A DNA stretch of 64,000 nucleotides. It comes from Microbacterium invictum (GTDB lineage: Bacteria; Actinomycetota; Actinomycetes; Actinomycetales; Microbacteriaceae). This document shows, one piece after another, positions 55,666-64,000 of the stretch. The translations under genes and the position numbers were made by a program. Location of the stretch: the NCBI RefSeq assembly GCF_014197265.1, contig NZ_JACIFH010000001.1, positions 1,674,001 through 1,738,000 of the forward strand, in the 5' to 3' direction. The number at the start of each line of letters is the position of its first letter. Within the stretch, counting starts at the first letter, position 1. The notes beneath the pieces were generated by a model, which worked only from the letters and a program-made list of their open reading frames with translations, was not told where the DNA came from and searched no databases.

Positions 55666-57333
55666 ATGCCCACCGTCTCCGCCCACGTCGCCCAGACCCT
55701 CGCACGTCATATCGACCATGTCTTCGGCGTGATGGGCAACGGCAACGCCCACTTCCTCGATGCGCTGGAGCGCTCGACCGCCGTCACCTACACCGCGGTG
55801 CGCCACGAGGCTGCCGGTGTCGTGGCCGCCGATGCCTACCATCGTGCGGGCGGAGGCCTCGCCGCCGCCACCGCGACCTACGGCGCCGGGTTCACCAATA
55901 CGCTGACCGCGCTGGCCGAGTCAGTGCAGGCGCACGTCCCGCTGATCCTCGTCGTCGGCGACGAGCCGACCTCCGGCCCGCGGCCGTGGGACGTCGACCA
56001 GATCGCCCTGGCCTCGGCGGTCGGTGCCCGCACCTACACGGTGGGACGGGCCGATGCGGCGGCGACGACGATCATCGCGATCGAGCACGCTCTGTCGTAC
56101 CGGGTGCCGACGGTGCTCGCGATTCCGTATGACGTGGCGAAGGTGGATGCCGGTGAGGTGCCGCCCGTGCCCGCCCCACAGCTGCCGTCACCACTTGCCC
56201 CCGCCGGCCCGTTCGCCCGGCAGACGATCCGCGACCTGGCGGGGGCACTGGCGCACGCCTCACGTCCCTTCCTGCTCGCCGGTCGCGGGGCGTGGACCTC
56301 AGGCGCCGGAGACGTGCTCGGCGAGCTCGCCGAGTTGACCGGCGCGGTCACCGCGTCGACGGCGCTCGGCCGAGGGACCTTCCCCGCGAGCGCGTTCGAC
56401 CTCGGGGTGACGGGAGGCTTCGGCGCGGAGGGCGCGATGGAGCTCGTGCGCACCGCCGACATCGCCGTCGTGTTCGGCGCTTCGCTCAACCAGTTCACGA
56501 TGCGGTTCGGCGACCTGTTCGCCCCGGGCACGCGCGTGTTCCAGATCGACACCGCACCGGCGGCCACCCATCCGCATGTGAGCGGATTCATCCGGGGAGA
56601 CGTTCGGCTCGTCGCCGGCATGATCGCCGACGAGCTGCGCATCCTCGGCCCGGAGCCGAGCGGCTGGCGCGAGTCCGTCGACGTTCCCGCGCTTCGCGCG
56701 TATGACCGCGGCGAACGCGTCGCCGCCGACGGTCGGCTCGATCCGCGCTCGGTCGCCGAGCGCATCGGCACGGTGCTCGAGAGCACCGGCGAGCTCCGTG
56801 ACCGGGTCGTCGTCACCGACGGCGGTCACTTCATCGGCTGGGCGAACATGTACTGGCCGGTCGCCTCGCCCGACCGGATGATGATGGTCGGCACCGCGTA
56901 CCAGGCGATCGGACTCGGGTTCGGATCGGTGCCCGGCGCGGCTCGGGCGAAACCGGCATCCACCATCGTCCTGTCCAGCGGCGACGGCGGTGGCCTCATG
57001 GCCCTCGCCGACCTCGAATCGGCAGTGCGCGTCGCCGGTGGACGCGGCCTCGCCGTCGTCTGGAACGACGCCGCCTATGGCGCCGAGGTCAACCTCTACG
57101 GGCTGCAGGGCCTGGCCACCGAGCCGATGCTGATCCCGGAGGTCGACTTCGCCGGGTTCGCGCGCGCCGTCGGCGCGGAGGGCGTCGTGGTGCGCACGCT
57201 CGACGACCTGGCCGCCCTCGACGAATGGGCCGCGACGCCGGCCGGCGAACGGCCCTTCCTGCTGCTGGACTGCCGCGTCTCGACCTCGGTGATCGCGCCG
57301 TACCAGCAGGAGATCATCCGCGTGAACTCCTGA
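55666..57333 (+). CDS. Thiamine-diphosphate-binding enzyme (acetolactate synthase-like)
   Basis: A 555-residue ThDP enzyme with the three-domain acetohydroxyacid synthase/decarboxylase layout. The catalytic Glu48 is in VRHEAAGVVAADAY, the central domain starts near residue 185, and the ThDP-metal motif is GDGGGLMALADLESAV (Asp440) followed by NDAAYGAE. Typical AHAS FAD-binding sequence is weak, so a decarboxylase, carboligase or oxidase acting on a 2-oxo acid is more likely than acetolactate synthesis. ATG 55666 is chosen with AAGGAG 7 nt upstream. It is divergent from the gabD-like gene and probably in the same regulon. Substrate unknown. Confidence 0.82.
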   Translation: MPTVSAHVAQTLARHIDHVFGVMGNGNAHFLDALERSTAVTYTAVRHEAAGVVAADAYHRAGGGLAAATATYGAGFTNTLTALAESVQAHVPLILVVGDEPTSGPRPWDVDQIALASAVGARTYTVGRADAAATTIIAIEHALSYRVPTVLAIPYDVAKVDAGEVPPVPAPQLPSPLAPAGPFARQTIRDLAGALAHASRPFLLAGRGAWTSGAGDVLGELAELTGAVTASTALGRGTFPASAFDLGVTGGFGAEGAMELVRTADIAVVFGASLNQFTMRFGDLFAPGTRVFQIDTAPAATHPHVSGFIRGDVRLVAGMIADELRILGPEPSGWRESVDVPALRAYDRGERVAADGRLDPRSVAERIGTVLESTGELRDRVVVTDGGHFIGWANMYWPVASPDRMMMVGTAYQAIGLGFGSVPGAARAKPASTIVLSSGDGGGLMALADLESAVRVAGGRGLAVVWNDAAYGAEVNLYGLQGLATEPMLIPEVDFAGFARAVGAEGVVVRTLDDLAALDEWAATPAGERPFLLLDCRVSTSVIAPYQQEIIRVNS

Positions 57334-57392
57334 TCAGGCCGATGTCGCCGGGGCTGCCCACGCTCGGTCACGACCACGTCACCGGCCGCCGT

Positions 57393-58019
57393 TCAGATCC
57401 AGCCCTTGTCCTGCGCGATCCGCACCGCCTGAGCCCGGCCCGTCGCCCCCACCTTGCCGATCGCCGCCGACAGGTTGTTGCGCACGGTCCCGGCCGAGAG
57501 GTACACCTCTGCGGCGATCGCGGCCGCGCTGCGCCCGTCGGCGGCGAGCCGTAGGATCTGCCGTTCCCGGTCGGTGAGCGGATTCGCGCCCTCGAACAGA
57601 CTCGCCTCGGCAAGCACCGGATCGACCACGCGCAGCCCCGCGTGCACACGCCGCACGGCGTCGGCGAGCTGCTCGGCCGGGGCGTCCTTGACGACGAATC
57701 CGCTGGCTCCGGCCTCCAGCGCGGCCCGCAGGTATCCGGGCCGCGCGAATGTGGTGACGATGAGCACCCGGGTGTCCGGACTCGCCGCGCGCACGGCGCG
57801 GGTCGCCTCGATGCCGTCGGTGCCGGGCATCTGGATGTCCATGAGGCAGACATCTGGAGCGGATTCCGCGACCACGCGCACCGCTTCGTCTCCGTCGCCG
57901 GCCGTCGCGACAACCTGCATGTCGGACTCGAGATCGAGCAGCGCCGACAGTGCGCCGCGCAGCATCGCCTGATCGTCGACGATCACCAGCCGGATGGGCT
58001 GCACTGCCCCGCTCACCAC
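57393..58019 (-). CDS. LuxR-type (NarL) response regulator
   Basis: A 208-residue response regulator. The receiver domain has phospho-Asp61 in CLMDIQMPG with acidic pair VDDQ near 15, the conserved Thr in VLIVTTF and Lys in VVKDAP. The DNA-binding domain (about 148-205, LTDRERQILRLAADGRSAAA) is of the LuxR/NarL type. GTG 58019 overlaps the sensor-kinase stop, so the pair is coupled. It probably controls the ABC exporter encoded just upstream on the same strand. Confidence 0.93.
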   Translation of the reverse strand: MVSGAVQPIRLVIVDDQAMLRGALSALLDLESDMQVVATAGDGDEAVRVVAESAPDVCLMDIQMPGTDGIEATRAVRAASPDTRVLIVTTFARPGYLRAALEAGASGFVVKDAPAEQLADAVRRVHAGLRVVDPVLAEASLFEGANPLTDRERQILRLAADGRSAAAIAAEVYLSAGTVRNNLSAAIGKVGATGRAQAVRIAQDKGWI

Positions 58020-59194
58020 GTCACCTCCACCCGCGTGCCGCCTTCGGCCTCGGCGGTGACGGTCAGCGTCGCGCCGGCGGTACTCGCCCGCTCGCGCATT
58101 CCGCGCACGCCGTTGCCTTCGGCCCCGCCGAACCCGACGCCGTCATCGATCACCGTGAACCTGCCGGGAGCGATGCGCACGGTGACAGCGCCGGCCGAGG
58201 CGTGTCGAAGGATGTTCGTCGTCGCCTCGCGGAGGATCCATCCCGCTGTGAGCGACTGAGCCGGCGACAGCGCCCCGACCTCGCCGTCGACCCGCAAAGC
58301 GATGCCGGCCCCCTGCAGCACCCCTCGGCAGCTCACCAGCTGATCGGCAAGGGTGGCGCTGCGGACCCCCGCGACCGTCTCGCGCACGCCTGCGATCGCC
58401 TCGGCGGTGAGCGCCTCGATGTCGGCCAGTTCCGCCTTCGCCTTCTCGGGATCGCTGTCGATGAGGCGGCGGGCGAGCTGACTCTTCAGGCGCACCACGG
58501 TCAAGGTGTGTCCGATCAGGTCGTGCACGTCGCGCGCCACCGCTTCGCGCCCCTCGCTCGTGGCCAGTTCCAGACCCAGCCGTTCCGCCTGGGCGGAGCG
58601 GATGATGAGCGTCGTGGACACCGTGTTGACCACGCCCAGCAGGGCGACGATGGCGAGGATGGAAATATAGTCGAGGCCGCCAGGGGTCAGAAGCACGACC
58701 GCCGCGGTGACCCCGACGCCGCCCACGAGTATCAGCCAGTGCGCCGCACGCGTGAGTCCGTATGAGGCGAACGACATGATGAACGGCACGAAGCTCAACG
58801 CGTTCCCGCCCACGGCGGGGATCGTCACGAGGGCACACACGATGAGCAGGGCGAGCACCATCCACTGCACCGGCTTCGGCGAGCTCGTCAGTCCGCCTCC
58901 GGAGAACGTCATGCCGTTGACGAAACCCGCCACGTAGATCACGACGAATGCGGCCAGCCCGATCCACCCGGCGACGATCCACCCCGGGTCGGCCTCCGAG
59001 CGCAGCAGCGCCAAGAGCGGGTAGATGAGGAACACCATCCAGATGGCCGCCATGACCCAGCCGTACCGCTCCCACGCCGAGCGCGTGCCGCGACGGCCGC
59101 TGCCGCTCCCGGCCATCGCCCACGCCGCAGGTGCGGCGCCGGCGGCCGAAGCGATCGCGCCGTCGCCCGCACCCGATGTCGCGTCGTCGGTCAT
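58013..59194 (-). CDS. Sensor histidine kinase (HisKA_3, DesK/NarX type)
   Basis: A 393-residue membrane kinase. About six helices (residues 45-190) have almost no outside loops, as in intramembrane-sensing kinases that detect envelope stress or antibiotics. The phospho-His is in AVARDVHDLIGHTLTVV and the C-terminal ATPase ends with GVRGMRERASTAGATLTV. I choose ATG 59194 because TAGGGT lies 7 nt upstream; the open frame adds eight residues from GTG 59218. The -10 element overlaps the stop of the upstream permease, so the kinase-regulator pair may have its own promoter. Confidence 0.9.
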   Translation of the reverse strand: MTDDATSGAGDGAIASAAGAAPAAWAMAGSGSGRRGTRSAWERYGWVMAAIWMVFLIYPLLALLRSEADPGWIVAGWIGLAAFVVIYVAGFVNGMTFSGGGLTSSPKPVQWMVLALLIVCALVTIPAVGGNALSFVPFIMSFASYGLTRAAHWLILVGGVGVTAAVVLLTPGGLDYISILAIVALLGVVNTVSTTLIIRSAQAERLGLELATSEGREAVARDVHDLIGHTLTVVRLKSQLARRLIDSDPEKAKAELADIEALTAEAIAGVRETVAGVRSATLADQLVSCRGVLQGAGIALRVDGEVGALSPAQSLTAGWILREATTNILRHASAGAVTVRIAPGRFTVIDDGVGFGGAEGNGVRGMRERASTAGATLTVTAEAEGGTRVEVTW

Positions 59195-59204
59195 GGCCTC
59201 GACC

Positions 59205-59972
59205 CTATCGGCGGGCACGCGACCGCTTCACGCCGACGCCGACCAGCACCACGAACACCGCCAGCCAGACGGCGACGTTCAGCACGAGGGCCCACAGCGG
59301 GTCGGTCTGCCCGGTCGTGAGCGTCCCTTCGGTGAGCGGCCAGCGGGCCAGCGCGACGTAGCCGTACAGCGGCGTGAAGCGGGCGATGTCGAGCATGACG
59401 CCGTCGAGCGGCATGAACACGTTGCCGAAGAAGGCGAAGAAGGTCATCGAGATGGATGCCAGTGCCGCAGCCGTGTCGGAGTTGAAGAACAGCCCGACCC
59501 CGAGCCCGTACAGGCCGTAGATGAGACCGACTCCGAGCATGATCCCGCCGCAGGCGAACCAGCGCCACGCATCGGTGGCCTCGGCCCCGGTCAGCATTCC
59601 GGCGACGAACACCGCCACCATGGCGAGCGCCGCGAACGAGACGGCGGTGATCAGCTTGGTCGCGGCGTACCCGGCGGTACTCAGCGGCGTCATCGCGAGC
59701 TGCCGACCCCAGCCCTGCCCTGCCTCGGTGGCGGCCAGCGACGTGATCGAGCTCATCGCCACGGCTGTGCCGTAGGCGGCCATCGAGACCATGATGTAGA
59801 ACGCGACGTTGCCGTTTCCGGCGGGCAGCGAGCCGTAGCCCATGCTCGCCCCGAACAGCAGGTACATCGCCACAGGCATGCCGAGGGTGAACGCGAGGGT
59901 GTATGGGTTGCGGATCTGGCGCAGGGCCTCGATCCGCAGCATGGTGGGCGAGATCATCAGTGAGTTCGACAT
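59205..59972 (-). CDS. ABC-2 type transporter permease
   Basis: A 255-residue ABC-2 permease with six helices: residues 20-45, 55-80, 100-130, 140-165, 170-195 and 225-245. FFAFFGNVFMPLDGVMLDI lies in the position of the family signature. ATG 59972 is chosen because GGAGG lies 6 nt upstream. It starts one base after the ATPase stop. With the two-component genes it forms the common actinobacterial layout of antibiotic- or peptide-responsive exporters. Confidence 0.9.
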   Translation of the reverse strand: MSNSLMISPTMLRIEALRQIRNPYTLAFTLGMPVAMYLLFGASMGYGSLPAGNGNVAFYIMVSMAAYGTAVAMSSITSLAATEAGQGWGRQLAMTPLSTAGYAATKLITAVSFAALAMVAVFVAGMLTGAEATDAWRWFACGGIMLGVGLIYGLYGLGVGLFFNSDTAAALASISMTFFAFFGNVFMPLDGVMLDIARFTPLYGYVALARWPLTEGTLTTGQTDPLWALVLNVAVWLAVFVVLVGVGVKRSRARR

Positions 59973-59973
59973 G

Positions 59974-60924
59974 TCAGTCCTCCGTGAGAGTCGTGAAGGC
60001 GGTTTCGAGGGTGGGTGCGACGATCTCCAGATCGCGTGCGCCGGCGCGCAGCAGGGCGGCTGCCACTGCATCCGAGTCGACGGCGCGCAGGCTGAGTCGC
60101 CCGGCATCCACTCGCAGGTCGGTGACGCCGTCGGTCGCCGTCAGCTGCCCGACGAGATCGGCCGTGGCCGAGGCGGGCAGAGTGGCGGAGACCCCGCGGG
60201 CGCCCAGGCCGGCACGCAGCTCGGCCGTCGGGGCGTCGGCGACGATCCGGCCGTGGTGCATGACCACCGTGCGGCGGGCGAACTGCTCGGCCTCTTCGAG
60301 GTAGTGGGTGGCGAACACGATCGTGCGCCCGGCATCCGCGTCGGCGCGCATCACGTCCCAGAAGCGCCGCCGGGCGGTGACGTCCATGCCGGCGGTCGGC
60401 TCGTCGAGCACGAGGATGTCGGGGTCGGCGACCAGCGCGAGCGCGAACTTGACGCGCTGCTGCTCGCCGCCCGAGCACTTCGCGATGCGGCGACGGGCGA
60501 GGTGGTCGAGCTGGGTGCGCTCGAGCACCGACGGCACCCGCGACAGGGCGTCGCGGCCGTGCAGCGAGGCGATGACCTCGACGGTCTCACGGACGGTGAG
60601 GTCCGAGAGCAGCCCGCCGGTCTGCAGCACCGCCGCGATCGAGCCGGATGCTGCGGCCTTAACCGCCGGCCCGCCGAGTACCGTCACGGTGCCCGAACTG
60701 GGCGAGGCGAGCCCGAGCAGCATGTCGAGCGTCGTGGTCTTGCCGGCGCCGTTCGGGCCGAGGAGGGCAACCATTTCGCCGCGGTCGATGCGCAGGTCGA
60801 CGCCGTCGACGGCTTTCACTGTGCGATCGCCCGCACCGAAGTGCCGGCGCAGGTCGGTGAGTTCGATCACGGCATCGGTCGTGACGCGGGACTCGGGTGC
60901 GAGGGTGTCAGGTGCGGTGTGCAT
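59974..60924 (-). CDS. ABC transporter ATP-binding protein (drug-export type)
   Basis: A 316-residue ATPase. Walker A ALLGPNGAGKTTTLDMLLGL near residue 56, Q-loop VLQTGGLLSDLTVRE, signature CSGGEQQRVKFALAL, Walker B ILVLDEPTAGMDVTARR and H-loop FATHYLEEAEQF. The first 18 residues before the fold are of low complexity; ATG 60924 has GGAGG too close (1 nt), so an internal GTG (VTTDAVIEL) could be the true start. First gene of the exporter and two-component set. Confidence 0.9.
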   Translation of the reverse strand: MHTAPDTLAPESRVTTDAVIELTDLRRHFGAGDRTVKAVDGVDLRIDRGEMVALLGPNGAGKTTTLDMLLGLASPSSGTVTVLGGPAVKAAASGSIAAVLQTGGLLSDLTVRETVEVIASLHGRDALSRVPSVLERTQLDHLARRRIAKCSGGEQQRVKFALALVADPDILVLDEPTAGMDVTARRRFWDVMRADADAGRTIVFATHYLEEAEQFARRTVVMHHGRIVADAPTAELRAGLGARGVSATLPASATADLVGQLTATDGVTDLRVDAGRLSLRAVDSDAVAAALLRAGARDLEIVAPTLETAFTTLTED

Positions 60925-61026
60925 GCCTCCAGCCTGGCTGTCACCGGCCGCCGAGTCCGGAGGGCTGCGTCACGCACTTGGCATGACACGTGTCACGCGG
61001 ACATCGCCTGGAGCTCCCACAGGGGT

Positions 61027-61061
61027 GATGGATGCCGGGGCTGCGGACCCCGGCATCCATC
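61027..61061 (-). terminator. Strong hairpin terminator after the MFS transporter gene
   Basis: Perfect 14-bp arms GATGGATGCCGGGG (61027-61040) and CCCCGGCATCCATC (61048-61061) with a 7-nt loop, 8 bp after the MFS stop on the minus strand. The T run is absent, as usual in actinobacteria. The arms contain the GGATGCC word that is abundant throughout the window. Confidence 0.75.
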
Positions 61062-61068
61062 GCCGTGA

Positions 61069-62454
61069 TCAGGCCTTGGACATGCCGTAGATCGGGCTGA
61101 CCTGCTGCTCGGCCTCGTGGTCGGGTCCCAGCGGAATGCCGCTGCGGTCGCGGAGCATCAGCGTCGCGAGCAGGCCGATCACCGTCATGCCGGCGAGGTA
61201 CCAGGTGACCGAGATGGTGGTGCCGGTCGCCTGCACCAGCGCGGTCGCGATGGTCGGGGCGAACGCGCCGCCCACGATCGCGCCGATCGCGTACGAGATC
61301 GAGACGCCCGAGAAGCGGATGGATGCCGGGAACAGCTCCGTGTACAGCGCCGCCTGCGGGCCGTAGGTGAATCCGAGCCCGATCGTGAGGATCGCCAGAC
61401 CCGCGAACAGCAGCCAGATGTCGCCGGTGTTCACGAGCGGGAACAGCAGGAACACGCCGGCGAGCTGCAGGACCCAGCCGATGAGGTAGGTGGTGCGACG
61501 CCCGATGCGGTCGGAGACCCAGCCGGCGGCGAGCGTCGACAGCAGCCACGTGACGGCCGAGCCGGTCACCGCCCACAGCACCGGTCCGCGCTCGAGTGCC
61601 AGCGGTCCGTCGGGGTTCGTCGAGTACCCCTGGATGTACCCGCCGGTGGTCATGTACCCCACCGCGTTGTTGCCCGCGAAGACGAGTGCGGCGATGATCA
61701 CGAGCGGAGTGTGCTTCGCGAACAGCTGCACGATCGGCATCCGCGCCTTCTCCTTGCGCTCGGCGAGCTCGGTGAACACGGGGCTCTCCTCGACCTTGCG
61801 GCGCACGTAGTAGCCGACGAGGATCAGCACGACGCTCAACAGGAACGGGATGCGCCAGCCCCACTGCAAGAAGGCATCGCCGGGCGCGATGATCGTCATC
61901 AGGGCCATGACGCCCGACGCGAGCAGCAGGCCCAGCGGCACGCCGATCTGCGGCGAGGCGCCGAAGATGCCGCGGCGCTTCTTGGGTGCGTGTTCGACGG
62001 CCATCAGCACCGCGCCGCCCCACTCACCGCCGGCCGAGATACCCTGCAGGATGCGCAGCAGCACGAGCAGGATCGGCGCCGCGATGCCGATCGCCTCGTA
62101 GGTCGGCAGCACGCCGATCAGCGCGGTGGCCGCGCCCATCAGGATCAGCGTCCACATGAGCACGACCTTGCGCCCGAACTTGTCGCCGAAGTGGCCGGCG
62201 AGGAAGGCGCCGAGCGGGCGGAACAGGAAGCTCACGCCGACCGTGGCGAATCCGATGATGGCGCTGTTGGCGCCCAGCGGGGCGAAGAACAGCTGACCGA
62301 ACACGAGGCCGACGGCCGTCGCGTAGATGAAGAAGTCGTACCACTCGACGGTGGTGCCGACGACCGTGGCGAAGACGACGCGGCGCCTGTCCACGGTGCT
62401 GGCGATCGTTCCGGTGGGGGTGAACCCCTCGGGGGTGGGCTGCGTTGCGCTCAT
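61069..62454 (-). CDS. MFS metabolite:proton symporter (ShiA/ProP family)
   Basis: A 461-residue, 12-helix member of the metabolite:H+ symporter group. TVVGTTVEWYDFFIYATAVGL at the first helix, FGDKFGRKVVLMWTLILMG between helices 2 and 3, RILQGISAGGEWGGAVLM and RRGIFGASPQIGVPLG are hallmarks. Substrates of the group include shikimate, citrate, proline and aromatic acids. ATG 62454 is chosen because GGGAG lies 8 nt upstream; an ATG five codons earlier overlaps that RBS. It is divergent from the FAH-RraA gene across an operator, so it probably imports the substrate degraded by that enzyme. Confidence 0.9.
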   Translation of the reverse strand: MSATQPTPEGFTPTGTIASTVDRRRVVFATVVGTTVEWYDFFIYATAVGLVFGQLFFAPLGANSAIIGFATVGVSFLFRPLGAFLAGHFGDKFGRKVVLMWTLILMGAATALIGVLPTYEAIGIAAPILLVLLRILQGISAGGEWGGAVLMAVEHAPKKRRGIFGASPQIGVPLGLLLASGVMALMTIIAPGDAFLQWGWRIPFLLSVVLILVGYYVRRKVEESPVFTELAERKEKARMPIVQLFAKHTPLVIIAALVFAGNNAVGYMTTGGYIQGYSTNPDGPLALERGPVLWAVTGSAVTWLLSTLAAGWVSDRIGRRTTYLIGWVLQLAGVFLLFPLVNTGDIWLLFAGLAILTIGLGFTYGPQAALYTELFPASIRFSGVSISYAIGAIVGGAFAPTIATALVQATGTTISVTWYLAGMTVIGLLATLMLRDRSGIPLGPDHEAEQQVSPIYGMSKA

Positions 62455-62522
62455 TCTGAAGACTCCCATGTCGTGCGACTCCGCTGTCTGGATTGTTCCG
62501 GCACACGTCCTGAGGGGATCGC

Positions 62523-62551
62523 TTGCCGGATGGGACCCGATCATATACGAT
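62523..62551 (+). promoter_or_regulatory. Promoter and operator of the FAH-RraA gene
   Basis: -35 TTGCCG (62523-62528), a 17-bp spacer and -10 TACGAT (62546-62551). The -10 lies inside ATCATATACGAT (62540-62551), which differs by one base from the palindrome before the gabD-like gene. A bound repressor would cover the -10 element. Confidence 0.6.
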
Positions 62552-62593
62552 TTGAGATACGACACAAGAGTGGATGCCAGGGCGAGGGAGCTC

Positions 62594-64000
62594 ATGACCG
62601 AGAACATCACGCAGACGGATGCCGCGGATCGGCGCTTCTCGGGACTCCCGGGACGCCCCGGCAAGATCATCGCCGTCCACCTGAGCTATCGGTCCCGCGC
62701 CGACCAGCGCGGGAGGACACCGGCCGCTCCGTCGTACTTCTTCAAGGCCTCCAGTTCCGTGGCCGCCTCCGGCGGAACCGTCGAGCGCCCGGCCGGCACC
62801 GAGCTGCTCGCCTTCGAAGGCGAGATCGCGCTCGTGATCGGCACCGCCGCCCGCCACGTCCCCCTTGCCGACGCATGGGACCACGTCGGTTGGGTCACGG
62901 CGTCGAACGATCTCGGGCTCTACGACCTGCGCCAGGGCGACAAGGGCTCCAACGTCCGCTCGAAGGGCGGCGACGGCTTCACCCCGATCGGCCCGCACCT
63001 GATCGACGCGCGGGCTGTCGACCCCGCGGCGCTGCGAGTGCGCACGTGGGTCAACGGCACGCGTGCCCAGGACGACGACACCTCCGGGCTCATCTTTCCG
63101 CTCGCGCAGTTCGTCGCCGACCTGTCGCAGCACTTCACGCTCGAACCCGGCGATGTCATCCTCACCGGCACCCCGGCCGGATCATCGGTCATCGTGCCGG
63201 GCGACGTCGTCGAGGTCGAGGTCGACTCCCCTGCCACCGGCGCCACCTCGGGCCGGCTGGTCACGACTGTCGTGCAGGGCGAGGGCCCGGCGTTCGACGA
63301 CACGGTCGGCTCGCTGCCGGCCGTCGACGACACGCAGCGCGAAGAGGCGTGGGGCTCACGCGAGGCGGCCGGGCTTCCGGCTTCGACGACCGAGGCGCCG
63401 GCGGCGCCGGCATCCATCCTCTCGCCCGACCTTCGGGCGAAGCTCGCCGAGGCTCCCGTCGCGGGCCTGTCGGCCCAGCTGCGCAAGCGCGGCCTGAACA
63501 ACGTGACGATCGACGGCGTCCGCTCGAATCATCCCGACCGCAAGATCGTCGGCACCGCGAAGACCCTGCGCTTCGTCCCGAATCGGGAAGACCTGTTCAC
63601 CAGCCACGGCGGCGGCTACAACGCGCAGAAGCGCGCATTCGATGCGGTCGGCGAGGGCGAGATCATCGTGATCGAGGCCCGCAGCGAGACCGGCTCGGGC
63701 ACGCTCGGCGACATCCTCGCCATCCGCGCCCACGCGAACCGCGCCGCCGGCATCGTCACTGACGGCGGCGTCCGCGACGCCGATGCGGTGGCGGCCGTGG
63801 GCATCCCGGTGTACTCGTCCGGCGCGCACCCGGCCGTCCTCGGCCGCAAGCACGTGCCGTGGGATGCCGATGTCACCATCGCCTGCGGCGGCACCACGGT
63901 GCAGCCGGGCGATGTCATCGTCGGCGACGCCGACGGGGTCATCGTCATCCCTCCGGCCCTTGTCGAGGAGGTCGTCGACGCGGCCCTCGCGCAGGAAGAG
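62594..64000 (+). CDS. Fumarylacetoacetate hydrolase-family / RraA-family fusion (3' end outside window)
   Basis: 469 residues are visible with no stop before the window end. Residues 20-250 are a FAH-family domain (acylpyruvase, decarboxylase or hydratase type): LLAFEGEIALVIG with metal-binding acids, VGWVTASNDLGLYDLR, GDVILTGTPAGS. After a 35-residue Ala/Pro linker, residues 290 onward form an RraA-family domain related to 4-hydroxy-4-methyl-2-oxoglutarate aldolase: GGGYNAQKRAFDAVGEG, ILAIRAHANRAAGIVTDGGV then RDADAV, and QPGDVIVGDADGVIVIP. RraA-type aldolases release pyruvate, and FAH proteins act just before such a step in meta-cleavage routes, so the fusion may couple two steps. ATG 62594 follows AGGGAG. 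Confidence 0.88.
   Translation, partial: MTENITQTDAADRRFSGLPGRPGKIIAVHLSYRSRADQRGRTPAAPSYFFKASSSVAASGGTVERPAGTELLAFEGEIALVIGTAARHVPLADAWDHVGWVTASNDLGLYDLRQGDKGSNVRSKGGDGFTPIGPHLIDARAVDPAALRVRTWVNGTRAQDDDTSGLIFPLAQFVADLSQHFTLEPGDVILTGTPAGSSVIVPGDVVEVEVDSPATGATSGRLVTTVVQGEGPAFDDTVGSLPAVDDTQREEAWGSREAAGLPASTTEAPAAPASILSPDLRAKLAEAPVAGLSAQLRKRGLNNVTIDGVRSNHPDRKIVGTAKTLRFVPNREDLFTSHGGGYNAQKRAFDAVGEGEIIVIEARSETGSGTLGDILAIRAHANRAAGIVTDGGVRDADAVAAVGIPVYSSGAHPAVLGRKHVPWDADVTIACGGTTVQPGDVIVGDADGVIVIPPALVEEVVDAALAQEE

Overview
The window is high-GC actinobacterial DNA. Codon use, gene content and the many GGATGCC/GGCATCC words suggest the Microbacteriaceae, most likely Microbacterium or a close relative; this is inference, since no rRNA gene is present. 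Nearly everything is chromosomal housekeeping and nutrient metabolism. I see no tRNA, rRNA, CRISPR array, phage or insertion sequence.

Layout. 1-2.3 kb: 3' part of a purine nucleoside phosphorylase coupled to a phosphosugar mutase. 2.4-4.4 kb: an acetyltransferase and an MFS efflux pump. 4.5-12.2 kb: a mannitol PTS locus with a divergent MtlR-type activator and an operon holding an orphan IIB-like protein, HPr, Enzyme I, MtlA (IICB), MtlF (IIA) and MtlD. 12.3-17.9 kb: alpha/beta hydrolase, flavin monooxygenase, BASS-family transporter, epimerase, and a DUF559 nuclease-like gene framed by two inverted-repeat elements. 17.9-26.1 kb (minus strand): a nucleoside uptake and salvage operon (BMP lipoprotein, ABC ATPase, two permeases, cdd, deoA, add). 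26.3-31.2 kb: manC and the divergent sdhCDAB operon. 31.2-35.9 kb: YihY/BrkB membrane protein, xthA, trpS, acetyltransferase, Fpg/Nei glycosylase. 35.9-39.2 kb (minus): glpK and glpD. 39.3-43.5 kb: FMN riboswitch followed by ribD-ribE-ribBA-ribH and a small membrane protein. 43.6-48.5 kb: an ABC-2 exporter operon divergent from a small HTH regulator and an ABC exporter, sharing two palindromic operators. 48.5-53.9 kb: opposed 20-bp tandem arrays, GTP-dependent PEP carboxykinase, a divergent RamB/PrpR-type regulator, an HxlR relic, a winged-helix protein and a 30-bp tandem array. 53.9-57.3 kb: succinate-semialdehyde dehydrogenase-like and ThDP-enzyme genes. 57.4-60.9 kb (minus): ABC exporter plus two-component system. 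61-64 kb: MFS metabolite transporter divergent from a FAH-RraA fusion cut off by the window end.

How the parts fit. Nucleosides taken up by the BMP/ABC system feed Cdd, Add, DeoA and the phosphorylase, and the mutase may use the phosphosugars. The order phosphorylase, mutase, then add-deoA-cdd, then sdhCDAB matches the order I recall in Mycobacterium tuberculosis (Rv3307 to Rv3319); the mannitol block and the DUF559 cassette lie inside this old gene order. The four genes at 54-57 and 61-64 kb share near-identical TCGTATACGA-type palindromes, which suggests one regulon for an aromatic or hydroxy-acid degradation route ending in succinate semialdehyde.

Two features recur across the window. Thirteen genes have a -10-like hexamer 6-8 nt before the start codon and no Shine-Dalgarno sequence, as expected for leaderless mRNA. 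Several intergenic spaces hold perfect 20- or 30-bp tandem arrays or palindromic elements.
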